Assembly (NCBI GenBank): GCA_016844485.1
Contig: JAENIZ010000011.1
Coordinates: forward strand, 1 to 17,498
Direction of reading: 5' to 3'
Origin: Gammaproteobacteria bacterium
Lineage (GTDB): Bacteria > Pseudomonadota > Gammaproteobacteria > Eutrophobiales > Eutrophobiaceae
Length of the DNA: 17,498 bases
Shown here in pieces: positions 1 through 6,648 of the stretch. Below the pieces are notes generated by a model. It was not told where the DNA came from, did not search any database, and worked only from the letters and a program-made list of their open reading frames with translations. Made by a program: the position numbers and the translations under genes. Every line of letters starts with the position of its first letter. Position 1 is the first letter of the stretch.

Positions 1-290
1 TCCTTGTATACGGCTACCCTGCGATGCTCGCGCTATCGGCGGCCGCGCTTACGAGCACATCCCTGTGCCGAGCGCGCTAAATCCTCTTCCGGAGGATTTG
101 CCTTGATATGACGTGCAGGAGCACTAATGCCGCGAGTGCAGGGATGCACAGGAGCGACCGCTGCGCTCTTCACAAAGTACTTCCTTGTACTTTGCCATTT
201 CATGGCGGACTTCGTCCGTGCAAATCGTCAATCCTGACGATTTGTCGGCGAGCTTGACACGCCAGTTTTGGACCGCCAGTCCCTGGCCGT
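1..290. repeat. Hairpin cluster 1 (TCC-loop hairpins), left end cut by window
   Basis: No gene is visible in positions 1-367; most of it is closely packed inverted repeats. Seen directly: 55-68 (arms GCAC/GTGC, loop ATCCCT), 79-99 (AAATCCTC/GAGGATTT, loop TTCCG), 113-124 (GTGC/GCAC, loop AGGA, i.e. TCCT on minus), 136-149 (GTGC/GCAC, loop AGGGAT, i.e. ATCCCT on minus), 173-194 (CAAAGTAC/GTACTTTG, loop TTCCTT), 195-205 (CCAT/ATGG, loop TTC), 206-218 (CGGAC/GTCCG, loop TTC), 221-244 (CAAATCGTCA/TGACGATTTG, loop ATCC) and 276-286 (CCAG/CTGG, loop TCC). Hairpins from 173 to 218 abut with no spacer. Bases 1-11 look like the loop and right arm of another hairpin cut by the window edge. Stems are unrelated in sequence; the loop core recurs. 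Confidence 0.75.
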
Positions 291-345
291 GATAACGCAA
301 GTTAAATTTCTACAATACTTCTTATTCTGTCAAATTATCCGCATT

Positions 346-380
346 TTTTCTTTCTACTTTCAACTTTTTACTTTTGACTG
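346..380 (-). repeat. Heptad tandem repeat at the 3' end of the PQQ dehydrogenase gene
   Basis: On the minus strand, five consecutive 7-bp units run 380 to 346: CAGTCAA, AAGTAAA, AAGTTGA, AAGTAGA, AAGAAAA, consensus roughly AAGTNNA. The array overlaps the last codons and the TAA stop (368-370) of the dehydrogenase and continues into the downstream region. The T-rich plus strand has no strong stem here, so it is not an ordinary terminator. Confidence 0.5.
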
Positions 381-2143
381 TTTTCAACCGGCAACGCGAA
401 GACATAGAGTTTGTTAACGTTACCCGGTTTCAACTCCGGAGTAAGGCGCAGGTGGCTGAGCGTGGTGATCGAGAAGCCGGTGCTGACGGCGATATACTGG
501 CGGCCATTGACCGCGAAGGAGATGGGATAACCGGTGACCGGTGAGCCCAGTTCCGTTTGCCATAAGATTTTGCCGTCGTTCTGGTCAAAAGCCCGGAATA
601 CGCCGATGGCATCTCCGCCGAATACCAGACCGCCACCGGTAGCGACGATGGAGGTCGTAGCGGCGCGTTGTTCATATTGCCAGACGGTTTTGCCTGTCTC
701 CACGGATATCGCGTGCACCGTACCCAGTTTGTCCGTCCCCGGCGTTATCTGAACTTTACCGAAAAATCCGTACAGGGCCTCCGGATCGGGCTTGTCGATC
801 GTGACGGTTGCAACCATGCAGGTATTCTGCACCGGCTGATACATAACATTGGTTAACGGACTGTAGGCACCCGCCGTCCACATCTTGCCGCCGCTGGTAC
901 TGGGGCACACCAGCCGTTCCTGACCCATGGCGGTATAGAGCATCTCCGGATTGACCGTCGCCTTACCGGTCTCGCCATCGATATCACCCACCACGGTCTG
1001 CTTCACCGTCGGCCGCGCCCAGAGAAATTCTCCGGTCTCGCGATCCAGTGTATAAACGACTCCGTTCTTGCCGGGGATACCGGTGACTACCTTACGCCGT
1101 TCGCCGGGTTTGATGCGTGGGTTGATCCAGGCCACTGCCGCCGCATCCGGGGTAACCGCAGTGTCGATGAGATAACGCTCGAAGGGATGATCCAGATCCC
1201 AGTGATCCACCAGGTGCTGGTAGTACCATGCCAGTTCGCCGGTATCGGGATTCAATGCCAGGGTGGAATTATGATAGAGATACTGGTTCTGATTACCGCT
1301 CAGCAGGAATTTCGGCGCCGGTGCGGTGACGGAAGTACCCATGTAGATGAGCCGTAATTGCGGATCATAGCTGGGCATCATCCAGGCGCCGACGTGCCAG
1401 CGGCCCTCATACGGTACATCGCCCCAGGTGTCATCAGCCCCGCCGGCTTTTTGTATATTAAAAAATCGCCAGACTTCCTTGCCGGTGCGGGCATCGTGGG
1501 CCGTGATCACGCAGGCGGTCGGACCCGCCCGCGGGAAACAGCCGCGGCCCGAAATAGCCTTGCCATCGGCGATGATCGGTCCGTTGCTCTGTTGCGCGGG
1601 CTGTTTCTGATAATCCAGGATCCGGGTCTCCCACACCAGTTTGCCGGTGACGGCATCCAGTGCGACGATAAAATCGTCGTTACTGGTATGGATAATCAAA
1701 TTATCATAAATGGCGATATTACGTTTGGTTTCAGCGGCACCGCCGACTTTCTCCTTCAGATCCGCCGGCATGGAACGGCGGTATTCCCAGATCAGCTCAC
1801 CGGTCTTCGCATCGAGCGCCTGGATCACGTCTTTCGGATTCGGCATGTACATAATGCCGGCATATACCAGTGGCGTGCCTTCCTGCATGCCCTCCGCGAC
1901 CAGGTCCCGGGACCAGACCAGTTCCAGCTCGCCAATATTATCGCGCGTGATCTGTTGTAATGGACTGTAACCCCAACTGTCCAGCGTGCGCCGCCAGGAC
2001 AGCCAGTCCGCCGGATCCGGGTTTTGCAGCATCGCGTCAGTAACGGGAACAAACCCGGTGATTACCGGTTGCGCCACTGCCTGAATAATACTGAGCAATG
2101 TTAACGTCAGGACCCAAAGAAAATGCTTACAATGTTTTATCAT
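368..2143 (-). CDS. PQQ-dependent dehydrogenase-like beta-propeller protein, Sec-exported
   Basis: A 591-residue quinoprotein dehydrogenase-like protein, probably oxidising an alcohol or other small substrate in the periplasm; the substrate cannot be told. Residues 1-25 form a Sec signal peptide with likely cleavage after AVA. At least seven propeller-blade motifs of the form A-x-D-x-x-T-G-x-x-x-W are visible (e.g. ALDAKTGELIW, AHDARTGKEVW, ALNPDTGELAW, TLDRETGEFLW). There is no C-terminal CXXCH haem domain. Cys202 and Cys211 could form a disulfide. At the place where methanol/ethanol dehydrogenases have the catalytic Asp (G-D-N), this protein reads N-Q-Y (286-288), so it belongs to a divergent branch. 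Its start lies 24 bp downstream of the stop of the exported oxidoreductase gene (2168-3277), so the two are probably co-transcribed. ATG start with AAGG a few bases upstream. The family is clear; the function is inferred. Confidence 0.85.
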   Translation of the reverse strand: MIKHCKHFLWVLTLTLLSIIQAVAQPVITGFVPVTDAMLQNPDPADWLSWRRTLDSWGYSPLQQITRDNIGELELVWSRDLVAEGMQEGTPLVYAGIMYMPNPKDVIQALDAKTGELIWEYRRSMPADLKEKVGGAAETKRNIAIYDNLIIHTSNDDFIVALDAVTGKLVWETRILDYQKQPAQQSNGPIIADGKAISGRGCFPRAGPTACVITAHDARTGKEVWRFFNIQKAGGADDTWGDVPYEGRWHVGAWMMPSYDPQLRLIYMGTSVTAPAPKFLLSGNQNQYLYHNSTLALNPDTGELAWYYQHLVDHWDLDHPFERYLIDTAVTPDAAAVAWINPRIKPGERRKVVTGIPGKNGVVYTLDRETGEFLWARPTVKQTVVGDIDGETGKATVNPEMLYTAMGQERLVCPSTSGGKMWTAGAYSPLTNVMYQPVQNTCMVATVTIDKPDPEALYGFFGKVQITPGTDKLGTVHAISVETGKTVWQYEQRAATTSIVATGGGLVFGGDAIGVFRAFDQNDGKILWQTELGSPVTGYPISFAVNGRQYIAVSTGFSITTLSHLRLTPELKPGNVNKLYVFALPVENSQK

Positions 2144-2167
2144 GACCTTGACCGAAGTAATCCTCTG

Positions 2168-3277
2168 TTATTTGTCGATCGCGATAACTATCTTGCCGAA
2201 GAACGACCCGCTCTTCATATAGTCGTAGGCCGCCGGCGTTTCCGCGTAAGGAAACACGCGATCGATGACCGGATGTATCTGGTGCTCGGTCATAAACGCA
2301 TTCAGGTTTTCAAAATCGGTACGGGAACCGACATAAATATAACTCCAGGTTGCGTTATACGGTTTCAGTAAATCCTCCGGCGCCTCCCGAACAAATCCGC
2401 CTTCCCCCAAACCGCCTATGGAACCGATATGGCCGCCTTTTGCCAGACTCGCCACCGCTTTCGGAAATGTATCCTGGCCGCCGACTTCCAGAACATGCAT
2501 GACCCCTACATCATTGGTAAGCTTCCGCACGTTAATATCCCAGTCCGGGTAGGTACGGTAGTTCACCGTGCCAAAAGCGCCAAGTGCCATGGCCTGCTCC
2601 AGCTTCGCGTCGCTGGAACTGGTTATGATAGGCCGGGCGCCGGCCGCGGCGGCGAGCTGCAACCCAAAGATGGAGACTCCGCCAGTCCCCTGCAGCAAAA
2701 CGTATTCATCCTTCTGCAATTTGGCCGCCTTGAACAGGGTATTCCATGCCGTTACCGCGGCACAGGGTAACGTGGCAGCTTCTTCGTAGTTGAGATAAGC
2801 CGGTATCGGCAGGACGGTATCCTCCGTCATGACAACATACTCCGACAACAGCCCTTGCCTGGAACGATAACCCGTCGAAGCGCCATCTATCCAGACGCTA
2901 TCGAATGCCCCCACTACCCTGTCACCCACTTTGAACCGGGTGACATTTGCACCGATAGCAATCACATCACCGGCGCCATCCGATATCGACAGGCCGGGGG
3001 TGGCCTGGCCTGTTTCCATGGAGCGATCCTGGGCATAGATATCCTTGCGGTTCAGCGACACGGCGCGCATCCGCACCAGTACTTCATTCACCGCCGGCGC
3101 GGGAACCGGCACGGTCTTCAGTACCGTCGTGTAGCCGGTTCCGCTTTCGGCCTTGGCCAGTTGCCATTGCCGCATGCTGTCCGGTTCCGCTCCGGATGCC
3201 ACGCTGATACTGAACAAACAAATGGAAAATAACATCGCCAGATGGGTCATCGGACCGGTTATATACATTCTTTTCAT
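2168..3277 (-). CDS. Zinc-independent MDR-family alcohol dehydrogenase/quinone oxidoreductase-like protein with signal peptide
   Basis: A 369-residue medium-chain dehydrogenase/reductase. Seen: a GroES-like N-terminal domain, then the Rossmann nucleotide-binding loop GTGGVS at residues 197-202, followed by an SSSDAKLEQAMALGA helix typical of NAD(P)H-dependent MDR enzymes. The zinc-ligand GHE motif of classic alcohol dehydrogenases is absent. Start ATG at 3277 is chosen because AGGAG lies 9 nt upstream; an in-frame ATG at 3346 would add 23 residues with no such site. With this start the protein begins with a charged end, a hydrophobic segment and an SxA-type cleavage region (about residues 1-30), a Sec signal peptide. 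Export is odd because these enzymes normally use cytosolic NAD(P)H. It is the first gene of a likely two-gene operon with the exported PQQ dehydrogenase. Confidence 0.85.
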   Translation of the reverse strand: MKRMYITGPMTHLAMLFSICLFSISVASGAEPDSMRQWQLAKAESGTGYTTVLKTVPVPAPAVNEVLVRMRAVSLNRKDIYAQDRSMETGQATPGLSISDGAGDVIAIGANVTRFKVGDRVVGAFDSVWIDGASTGYRSRQGLLSEYVVMTEDTVLPIPAYLNYEEAATLPCAAVTAWNTLFKAAKLQKDEYVLLQGTGGVSIFGLQLAAAAGARPIITSSSDAKLEQAMALGAFGTVNYRTYPDWDINVRKLTNDVGVMHVLEVGGQDTFPKAVASLAKGGHIGSIGGLGEGGFVREAPEDLLKPYNATWSYIYVGSRTDFENLNAFMTEHQIHPVIDRVFPYAETPAAYDYMKSGSFFGKIVIAIDK

Positions 3278-3312
3278 GTCACGCTTCTCCTGCGGAGTTC
3301 TAATCAAAATTA

Positions 3313-3341
3313 ATCTTACGCCTGATCGATCGGTACGGCAA
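3313..3341 (-). promoter_or_regulatory. Candidate sigma70 promoter for the oxidoreductase-PQQ dehydrogenase operon
   Basis: On the minus strand, TTGCCG (3341-3336) and TAAGAT (3318-3313) are separated by 17 bp, a 4/6 match at each hexamer. The spacer includes the palindrome GATCGATC, a possible operator. It lies 36 bp before the ATG at 3277. By-eye match only. Confidence 0.4.
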
Positions 3342-3382
3342 ACCAACGGCTTCTTTTCCTGTCAGGACGGCAAATTGGGCTT

Positions 3383-3408
3383 GCCCATACCCGGAAGCTC
3401 GCCCATAC
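3383..3408. repeat. 8-bp direct repeat GCCCATAC x2
   Basis: GCCCATAC occurs at 3383-3390 and 3401-3408, 18 bp apart, in the divergent promoter region between the minus-strand oxidoreductase and the plus-strand small gene. An AT-rich TATTATTAAAT follows at 3410-3420. It could be a paired binding site for a regulator; nothing else supports this. Confidence 0.3.
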
Positions 3409-3436
3409 TTATTATTAAATGGAGGCCCTCAGAAAC

Positions 3437-3532
3437 ATGGATATTTTAAGATTCAAAAATACTTATGTGATGGGACTGCTGAAATGTTTAATATTAAAAA
3501 TCCTGGAAATACCGGCAAAAACAAGACGCTGA
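3437..3532 (+). CDS. Possible 31-codon leader ORF overlapping the hypothetical gene
   Basis: ATG at 3437 follows GGAGG (3421-3425) by 11 nt, and the frame stays open for 31 codons, ending in TGA at 3530-3532. It overlaps the start of the 99-residue gene by 49 bp in a different frame. It may be a translated leader, or the Shine-Dalgarno match may be chance. No function can be assigned. Confidence 0.2.
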   Translation: MDILRFKNTYVMGLLKCLILKILEIPAKTRR

Positions 3533-3783
3533 CAGAAGGGACTTTTCTGGACGGGTTGTGCGAACTGGCAGTGGATAGGCATTTTCAAAACTATCTCCAG
3601 ACCGCTTCCAAGTACCAGTTTACCTCGGAGTCAAACGACCTGATCACCACCAATATCTGTGAGGCTCTGGTGAAGGATCTGGAACATGAAATCTGGCTGC
3701 GTATCGCTCCCAAAATGCTGGAAAAGGTGGGTAATATGAAGAAACTTGCCCTGGAAGCGACCGGCGGTCACAAGCGAGTTTAA
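3484..3783 (+). CDS. Hypothetical 99-residue protein
   Basis: I do not recognise a family. The only plus-strand protein gene in the window that I believe. The 99-residue product has no signal peptide or membrane segment and is predicted mostly helical, with amphipathic stretches around residues 20-45 and 52-90 and two Trp/Leu-rich segments near the C-terminus. In favour of a real gene: the composition is protein-like, no gene overlaps it on the other strand, and a strong intrinsic terminator begins 17 bp after the stop. Against: the ATG at 3484 has only a weak GGGA upstream. A better GGAGG (3421-3425) instead precedes an ATG at 3437 in another frame, which opens only a 31-codon ORF ending at 3532. 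Confidence 0.55.
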   Translation: MFNIKNPGNTGKNKTLTEGTFLDGLCELAVDRHFQNYLQTASKYQFTSESNDLITTNICEALVKDLEHEIWLRIAPKMLEKVGNMKKLALEATGGHKRV

Positions 3784-3799
3784 GTCATCTATAAAAGTC

Positions 3800-3844
3800 A
3801 GGGCCGATGACAACAGTTAGCTTGTCACCGGCCCTTAGTTTTTT
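3800..3844 (+). terminator. Intrinsic terminator after the hypothetical gene, possibly bidirectional
   Basis: Arms AGGGCCGATGACAA (3800-3813) and TTGTCACCGGCCCT (3822-3835) pair over 14 bp with a single A-C mismatch, with an 8-nt loop, then TAG and a run of six T (3839-3844). The minus-strand hydrolase gene ends at 3855. On that strand the stem is followed by GACTTTTA, so it may also end that transcript. Confidence 0.85.
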
Positions 3845-3854
3845 CCGGATTTTA

Positions 3855-4733
3855 CTAAGCTAACGCCTTCTCAAATAACGCCAGCATGCGGCTCCAGGCT
3901 CGCTCTGCCTGGGCCTCGTTGTAAACCGCCGAGTCAGGCGGACACCAGCCATGCATGGTGCCTGCATAAACTTCGATTTCAGCGGGGATGCCTGCCTTGT
4001 CATAGGCTTCGCGCAATTTAGTCTTGGCCGCGGGATCGCGCTCATCATCATTGGTGGCAATCGCATGCAGCATATGTGCCTTGGTATTGGGGATCAGCAG
4101 ATGCGGGCTGTCCGGGACATCGGTAGCCATTCCCGCACCGTGAAAAGTCGCGCCGGCACCGACGCGATCCGGGACAGCGGCGGCCGTCCGCATCACCATC
4201 GGTCCGCCCATACAATATCCCGCAGTGCCGATCTTTCTGTCTGTATCCACGACGCCTTGCTGATCCAGGTAACTGATAAAAGCCTTGGCATCAGTCATAT
4301 GGGTTTGGGCATTTAATGCCTGCGCCAAAGGAAAGACGACATTGCGTGTTGCTTCATCCTGAAAACTGGCGCCTTCCGGCACCACCGGCGCCTTCGCGCC
4401 CCGATAGAACTGGTTCACAACCAGTACCGAGTAGCCTGATTCCGCCAGCCGCTTGCCCATCGCCCGAAAGGCGGGACGCAGGCCGAGAATGTCAGGCCAG
4501 ACTATGACGCCGGGATGCTTGCCGCTGACCGGATGCACAAAAAAGCAATCCGCGGTGCCATCCGGTGTCGTGACATTCACATCCATTTCCATCACGTCCA
4601 TGGCATTGGCGACGGATGGCAACATCATTGCCAAACCCGCCCCGGCGGACAGCTTGCCAAATTGCCTCCTGGTCAATTGGCCAATTCTTTTCAGGAATTC
4701 ATTATTATCATTGACTGTATCTTGATCGCACAT
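3855..4733 (-). CDS. Dienelactone hydrolase family protein with Tat signal
   Basis: A 292-residue alpha/beta hydrolase of the dienelactone hydrolase family. The Tat signal is clear: TRRQFGK at residues 21-27, a hydrophobic stretch, and cleavage after ANA (44), so the folded enzyme is likely exported. The nucleophile elbow reads G-Y-C-M-G-G with Cys174, as in dienelactone hydrolase, and the catalytic His is His261 in the HGWC segment. The acidic member is probably in the NDDERDP segment between them. The natural substrate is unknown; Tat-exported homologues are usually annotated only as dienelactone hydrolase-like. A GAGGAGG Shine-Dalgarno about 6 nt upstream supports the ATG at 4733. It stands alone as a transcription unit, between the terminator at 3800-3844 and the DUF4010 gene. 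Confidence 0.9.
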   Translation of the reverse strand: MCDQDTVNDNNEFLKRIGQLTRRQFGKLSAGAGLAMMLPSVANAMDVMEMDVNVTTPDGTADCFFVHPVSGKHPGVIVWPDILGLRPAFRAMGKRLAESGYSVLVVNQFYRGAKAPVVPEGASFQDEATRNVVFPLAQALNAQTHMTDAKAFISYLDQQGVVDTDRKIGTAGYCMGGPMVMRTAAAVPDRVGAGATFHGAGMATDVPDSPHLLIPNTKAHMLHAIATNDDERDPAAKTKLREAYDKAGIPAEIEVYAGTMHGWCPPDSAVYNEAQAERAWSRMLALFEKALA

Positions 4734-4792
4734 TATTGCCTCCTCATCTTTAATAATCAGGGGATTGTTTTGTTTAACCCCATTGCATCGGG

Positions 4793-4813
4793 ATTATAGC
4801 TCTTTCATTGAAA
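4793..4813 (-). promoter_or_regulatory. Candidate -10 box and small palindrome upstream of the hydrolase gene
   Basis: A perfect TATAAT on the minus strand (4798-4793) lies 60 bp before the hydrolase ATG. Just upstream is the palindrome TTTCATTGAAA (4803-4813), which would overlap the spacer or -35 region. No good -35 hexamer is seen, so an activator or an extended contact would be needed. Confidence 0.4.
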
Positions 4814-4856
4814 TATAGAACGTGTTGCGTCGATTTGGGCCGGGATGAACAGACGT

Positions 4857-6122
4857 TTACCAGACCCAAAACCCGACCGTCACCGGTCCGCCAATGGCAC
4901 TGGCCAGCAGTGGTAACCCGACCCGCATCCCGATGTCGCGCCCGCCGATAAAAGTCGCCATACCGCCCTTGACCAGGCTGTTGATGGTCGCGGCGATGAC
5001 GATGCCGGTTACCGCAATCTGCAAATCCAGATCGTCGTGGCTCATGCGCGCCAGAGAGAGTGTGATAGCGTCCACATCCGCCACGCCCGAGGCTGCGGCA
5101 AGGGCGAGAACGCCGGCCTCTCCGGCCGATTCCTGCAGCGCCTTGCCGAGCAACATCACCAGCGCCAGCAGCATTCCGAAACTCAAGGCCGTTTTCAGTT
5201 CCAATGGGTTCTGCAAGAGAGAAACTGATTCGGACTGTATGCTCGATTGCGCCTGCCAATAAACCAGCGCGGGCAGATAGGCCAGCAGCGCCATTACCGC
5301 CGCCGGCACCAGCAGCAGTTTGAACAGCGCAGGGTTGATGACACTCGCTACCAGTAGCATGCGCGGGAACATGGTCCCGCAGGCGAGCAGAACGCCCATG
5401 GCCAGCATTGAAACCAGGGCCGTGTCGCGGCGAGATACCCGCGAGAAATGCAACGTTACGGCTGTAGAGGAAACTAACCCGCCGAACAGGCCGGTAAATA
5501 TGGCGCCGCGGCGAGCGCCGGCGAGCTTGATGGCGAAATAGCCAATGAAGGAAATTGCCGCAATCAGCACTACCATCCACCAGATCGCGTAAGGATTCAG
5601 GGCCTGCCACGGGCCATACCCCTGGTTGGGTAGAATTGGCAACAGGACAACCGAGATCAGCAGCAACTTGATACCGGCACGCAGTTCCTCGGCCTCCAGG
5701 GCACTCACCCACCGATGTATCAAGGGCTTGTAACTCAACAACAGCGTCGTAACCACCGCGGACGCGGCAGCGATTGCCACTTCACCCGTTGCCGCCAATG
5801 CGCCGAATACAAAGGTTAACAACCCGGTGATCAGACTGGTAATACTCACATCTTCGTCACCCCGGCGCAGATTGACGAAATAAACCGTCGTCAATGCGCC
5901 AGCCAGTCCGATAAGCGCCAGGCCCAGGGTCAATGCTCCGAAGCGTTCGGCGAGTAGGGCCGAACCGCCGCCCAGTAACCCGATCAGGCCATAGGTGCGC
6001 ACGCCGGCGATACGTCTGCCCTCCTTCGCTTCGCGTTCCTTCCAGCCGCGTTCGACACCAATCAACAGCCCGATGGCCAACGCAACACTGAGATAGTAAA
6101 AGACTTGCTGTGACTCATTCAT
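4857..6122 (-). CDS. MgtC/SapB family, DUF4010 domain membrane protein
   Basis: A 421-residue inner-membrane protein with about a dozen hydrophobic segments. The N-terminal part has the MgtC/SapB signature: a short first helix, then AIGLLIGVERGWKER, followed by a Gly-rich RTYGLIGLLGGG segment. From about residue 180 onward it matches the layout of DUF4010, including LFGGLVSSTAVTLHFSR and a C-terminal ADVDAITLSLA...GG segment. Function is not established for this family; a role in ion homeostasis or small-molecule transport is only a guess from the MgtC link. It is the first protein gene after tRNA-Arg on the same strand, 53 bp away, and has no strong Shine-Dalgarno, so it may be read through from the tRNA transcript or have its own weak promoter. 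Confidence 0.85.
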   Translation of the reverse strand: MNESQQVFYYLSVALAIGLLIGVERGWKEREAKEGRRIAGVRTYGLIGLLGGGSALLAERFGALTLGLALIGLAGALTTVYFVNLRRGDEDVSITSLITGLLTFVFGALAATGEVAIAAASAVVTTLLLSYKPLIHRWVSALEAEELRAGIKLLLISVVLLPILPNQGYGPWQALNPYAIWWMVVLIAAISFIGYFAIKLAGARRGAIFTGLFGGLVSSTAVTLHFSRVSRRDTALVSMLAMGVLLACGTMFPRMLLVASVINPALFKLLLVPAAVMALLAYLPALVYWQAQSSIQSESVSLLQNPLELKTALSFGMLLALVMLLGKALQESAGEAGVLALAAASGVADVDAITLSLARMSHDDLDLQIAVTGIVIAATINSLVKGGMATFIGGRDIGMRVGLPLLASAIGGPVTVGFWVW

Positions 6123-6175
6123 GGCTTAATCGTACACCTTGATAGTCACACGTGGTAATAAAAAAGCGGGAGAGA

Positions 6176-6252
6176 TGGCGCGCCCGGACGGATTCGAACC
6201 GCCGACCCCCTGGTTCGTAGCCAGGTACTCTATCCAACTGAGCTACGGGCGC
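6176..6252 (-). tRNA. tRNA-Arg (anticodon ACG)
   Basis: A 77-nt cloverleaf with the 3' CCA encoded. Acceptor GCGCCCG (6252-6246) pairs with CGGGCGC (6186-6180). The anticodon arm CCTGG/CCAGG encloses loop CTACGAA, giving ACG, normally edited to ICG by TadA, whose gene is also in this window. The T-arm has the canonical TTCGAAT loop. Confidence 0.97.
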
Positions 6253-6286
6253 TTGGTTTTTAAAACATGTCAGGGAGGGATTATTC

Positions 6287-6395
6287 AGTACATCCATGTA
6301 CTTTACCCCTCCGGGGCCAGCGTCGCTGTTGCTCCGCTGTTCCGATGTTGTTCCCGACACATCGGTCAAACCCTCTTCTCGGGTTCGAAGCCCGA
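6287..6395. repeat. Hairpin cluster 2, between the two tRNA genes
   Basis: Four hairpins lie in the 192-bp gap between tRNA-Arg and tRNA-Ser: 6287-6302 (AGTAC/GTACT, loop ATCCAT), 6306-6316 (CCCC/GGGG, loop TCC), 6342-6365 (CCGATG-TGT/ACA-CATCGG with one bulged T, loop TCCCG) and 6379-6395 (TCGGG/CCCGA, loop TTCGAAG). The first three carry the TCC-type loop seen in the other clusters. The last resembles a tRNA T-arm, but the last loop base is G rather than a pyrimidine. Confidence 0.65.
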
Positions 6396-6404
6396 ACTCG
6401 GAGT

Positions 6405-6446
6405 CAAAATTAATATGACAGGCAAAAGCCTGTCATATTAATTTTG
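6405..6446 (-). terminator. 19-bp perfect hairpin directly 3' of tRNA-Ser, possible bidirectional terminator
   Basis: A perfect 19-bp inverted repeat (6405-6423 and 6428-6446) with a 4-base loop (AAAA on plus, TTTT on minus). It begins within the CCA end of tRNA-Ser (TGG at 6445-6447 on plus). On the minus strand the right arm ends AATTTTG, so it could terminate the tRNA-Ser transcript. It could equally be a processing signal or an inverted duplication. It lacks the TCC loop of its neighbours. Confidence 0.6.
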
Positions 6447-6535
6447 GCGGAGAGGGAGGGATTCGAACCCTCGATGGGTTTTTGGCCCATACTCCCTTAG
6501 CAGGGGAGTGCCTTCAGCCGCTCGGCCACCTCTCC
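6445..6535 (-). tRNA. tRNA-Ser (anticodon GCU)
   Basis: A 91-nt class II tRNA with encoded CCA. Acceptor GGAGAGG pairs with CCTCTCC, and discriminator G is present (6448). The anticodon arm has stem CTCCC/GGGAG and loop CTGCTAA, so the anticodon is GCT. A long variable arm (ATGGG/CCCAT around CCAAAAA) is typical of tRNA-Ser. Its position after csrA on the same strand matches the usual gammaproteobacterial order. Confidence 0.97.
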
Positions 6536-6580
6536 AAGAAACTCTTAGATTAACTAGAGAACCAAAAACTTTTCTATTCA

Positions 6581-6595
6581 CTGAAGGCACTCCCC
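6581..6595 (+). pseudogene. tRNA-Ser fragment (D-stem to anticodon stem), plus strand
   Basis: CTGAAGGCACTCCCC at 6581-6595 is a perfect inverted copy of 15 nt of the intact tRNA-Ser (plus-strand complement at 6503-6517). It covers the end of the D-arm and the 5' side of the anticodon stem. It lies on the opposite strand from the intact gene. Similarity stops at 6596. Confidence 0.6.
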
Positions 6596-6611
6596 ACGTG
6601 CCCTACTCCGT

Positions 6612-6648
6612 ACTTTCTTCACTGCGCTTTCCTGCTCCGTTTGAAAGT
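6612..6648. repeat. Short inverted repeat at the left edge of cluster 3
   Basis: ACTTTC (6612-6617) and GAAAGT (6643-6648) can pair around 25 nt. Weak on its own; noted because it fits the run of paired elements across this gap. Confidence 0.25.

Noticed and set aside
1..290. Hairpin clusters as a CRISPR array
   Set aside because: There is no conserved direct repeat of 23 bp or more, no regular spacing, and no cas genes; the stems differ from each other.
1358..1960. A 200-codon plus-strand frame opposite the PQQ dehydrogenase
   Set aside because: Antisense shadow of a clear gene; no start signal and no recognisable domain.
4774..5712. A 312-codon minus-strand frame overlapping the DUF4010 gene
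   Set aside because: Arg/Gly-rich alternate-frame translation of the membrane protein gene, without its own start signal.
6379..6395. T-arm of a third tRNA
   Set aside because: A 5-bp stem and 7-nt loop TTCGAAG fit a T-arm except the last loop base, but no acceptor, D-arm or anticodon arm can be found around it.
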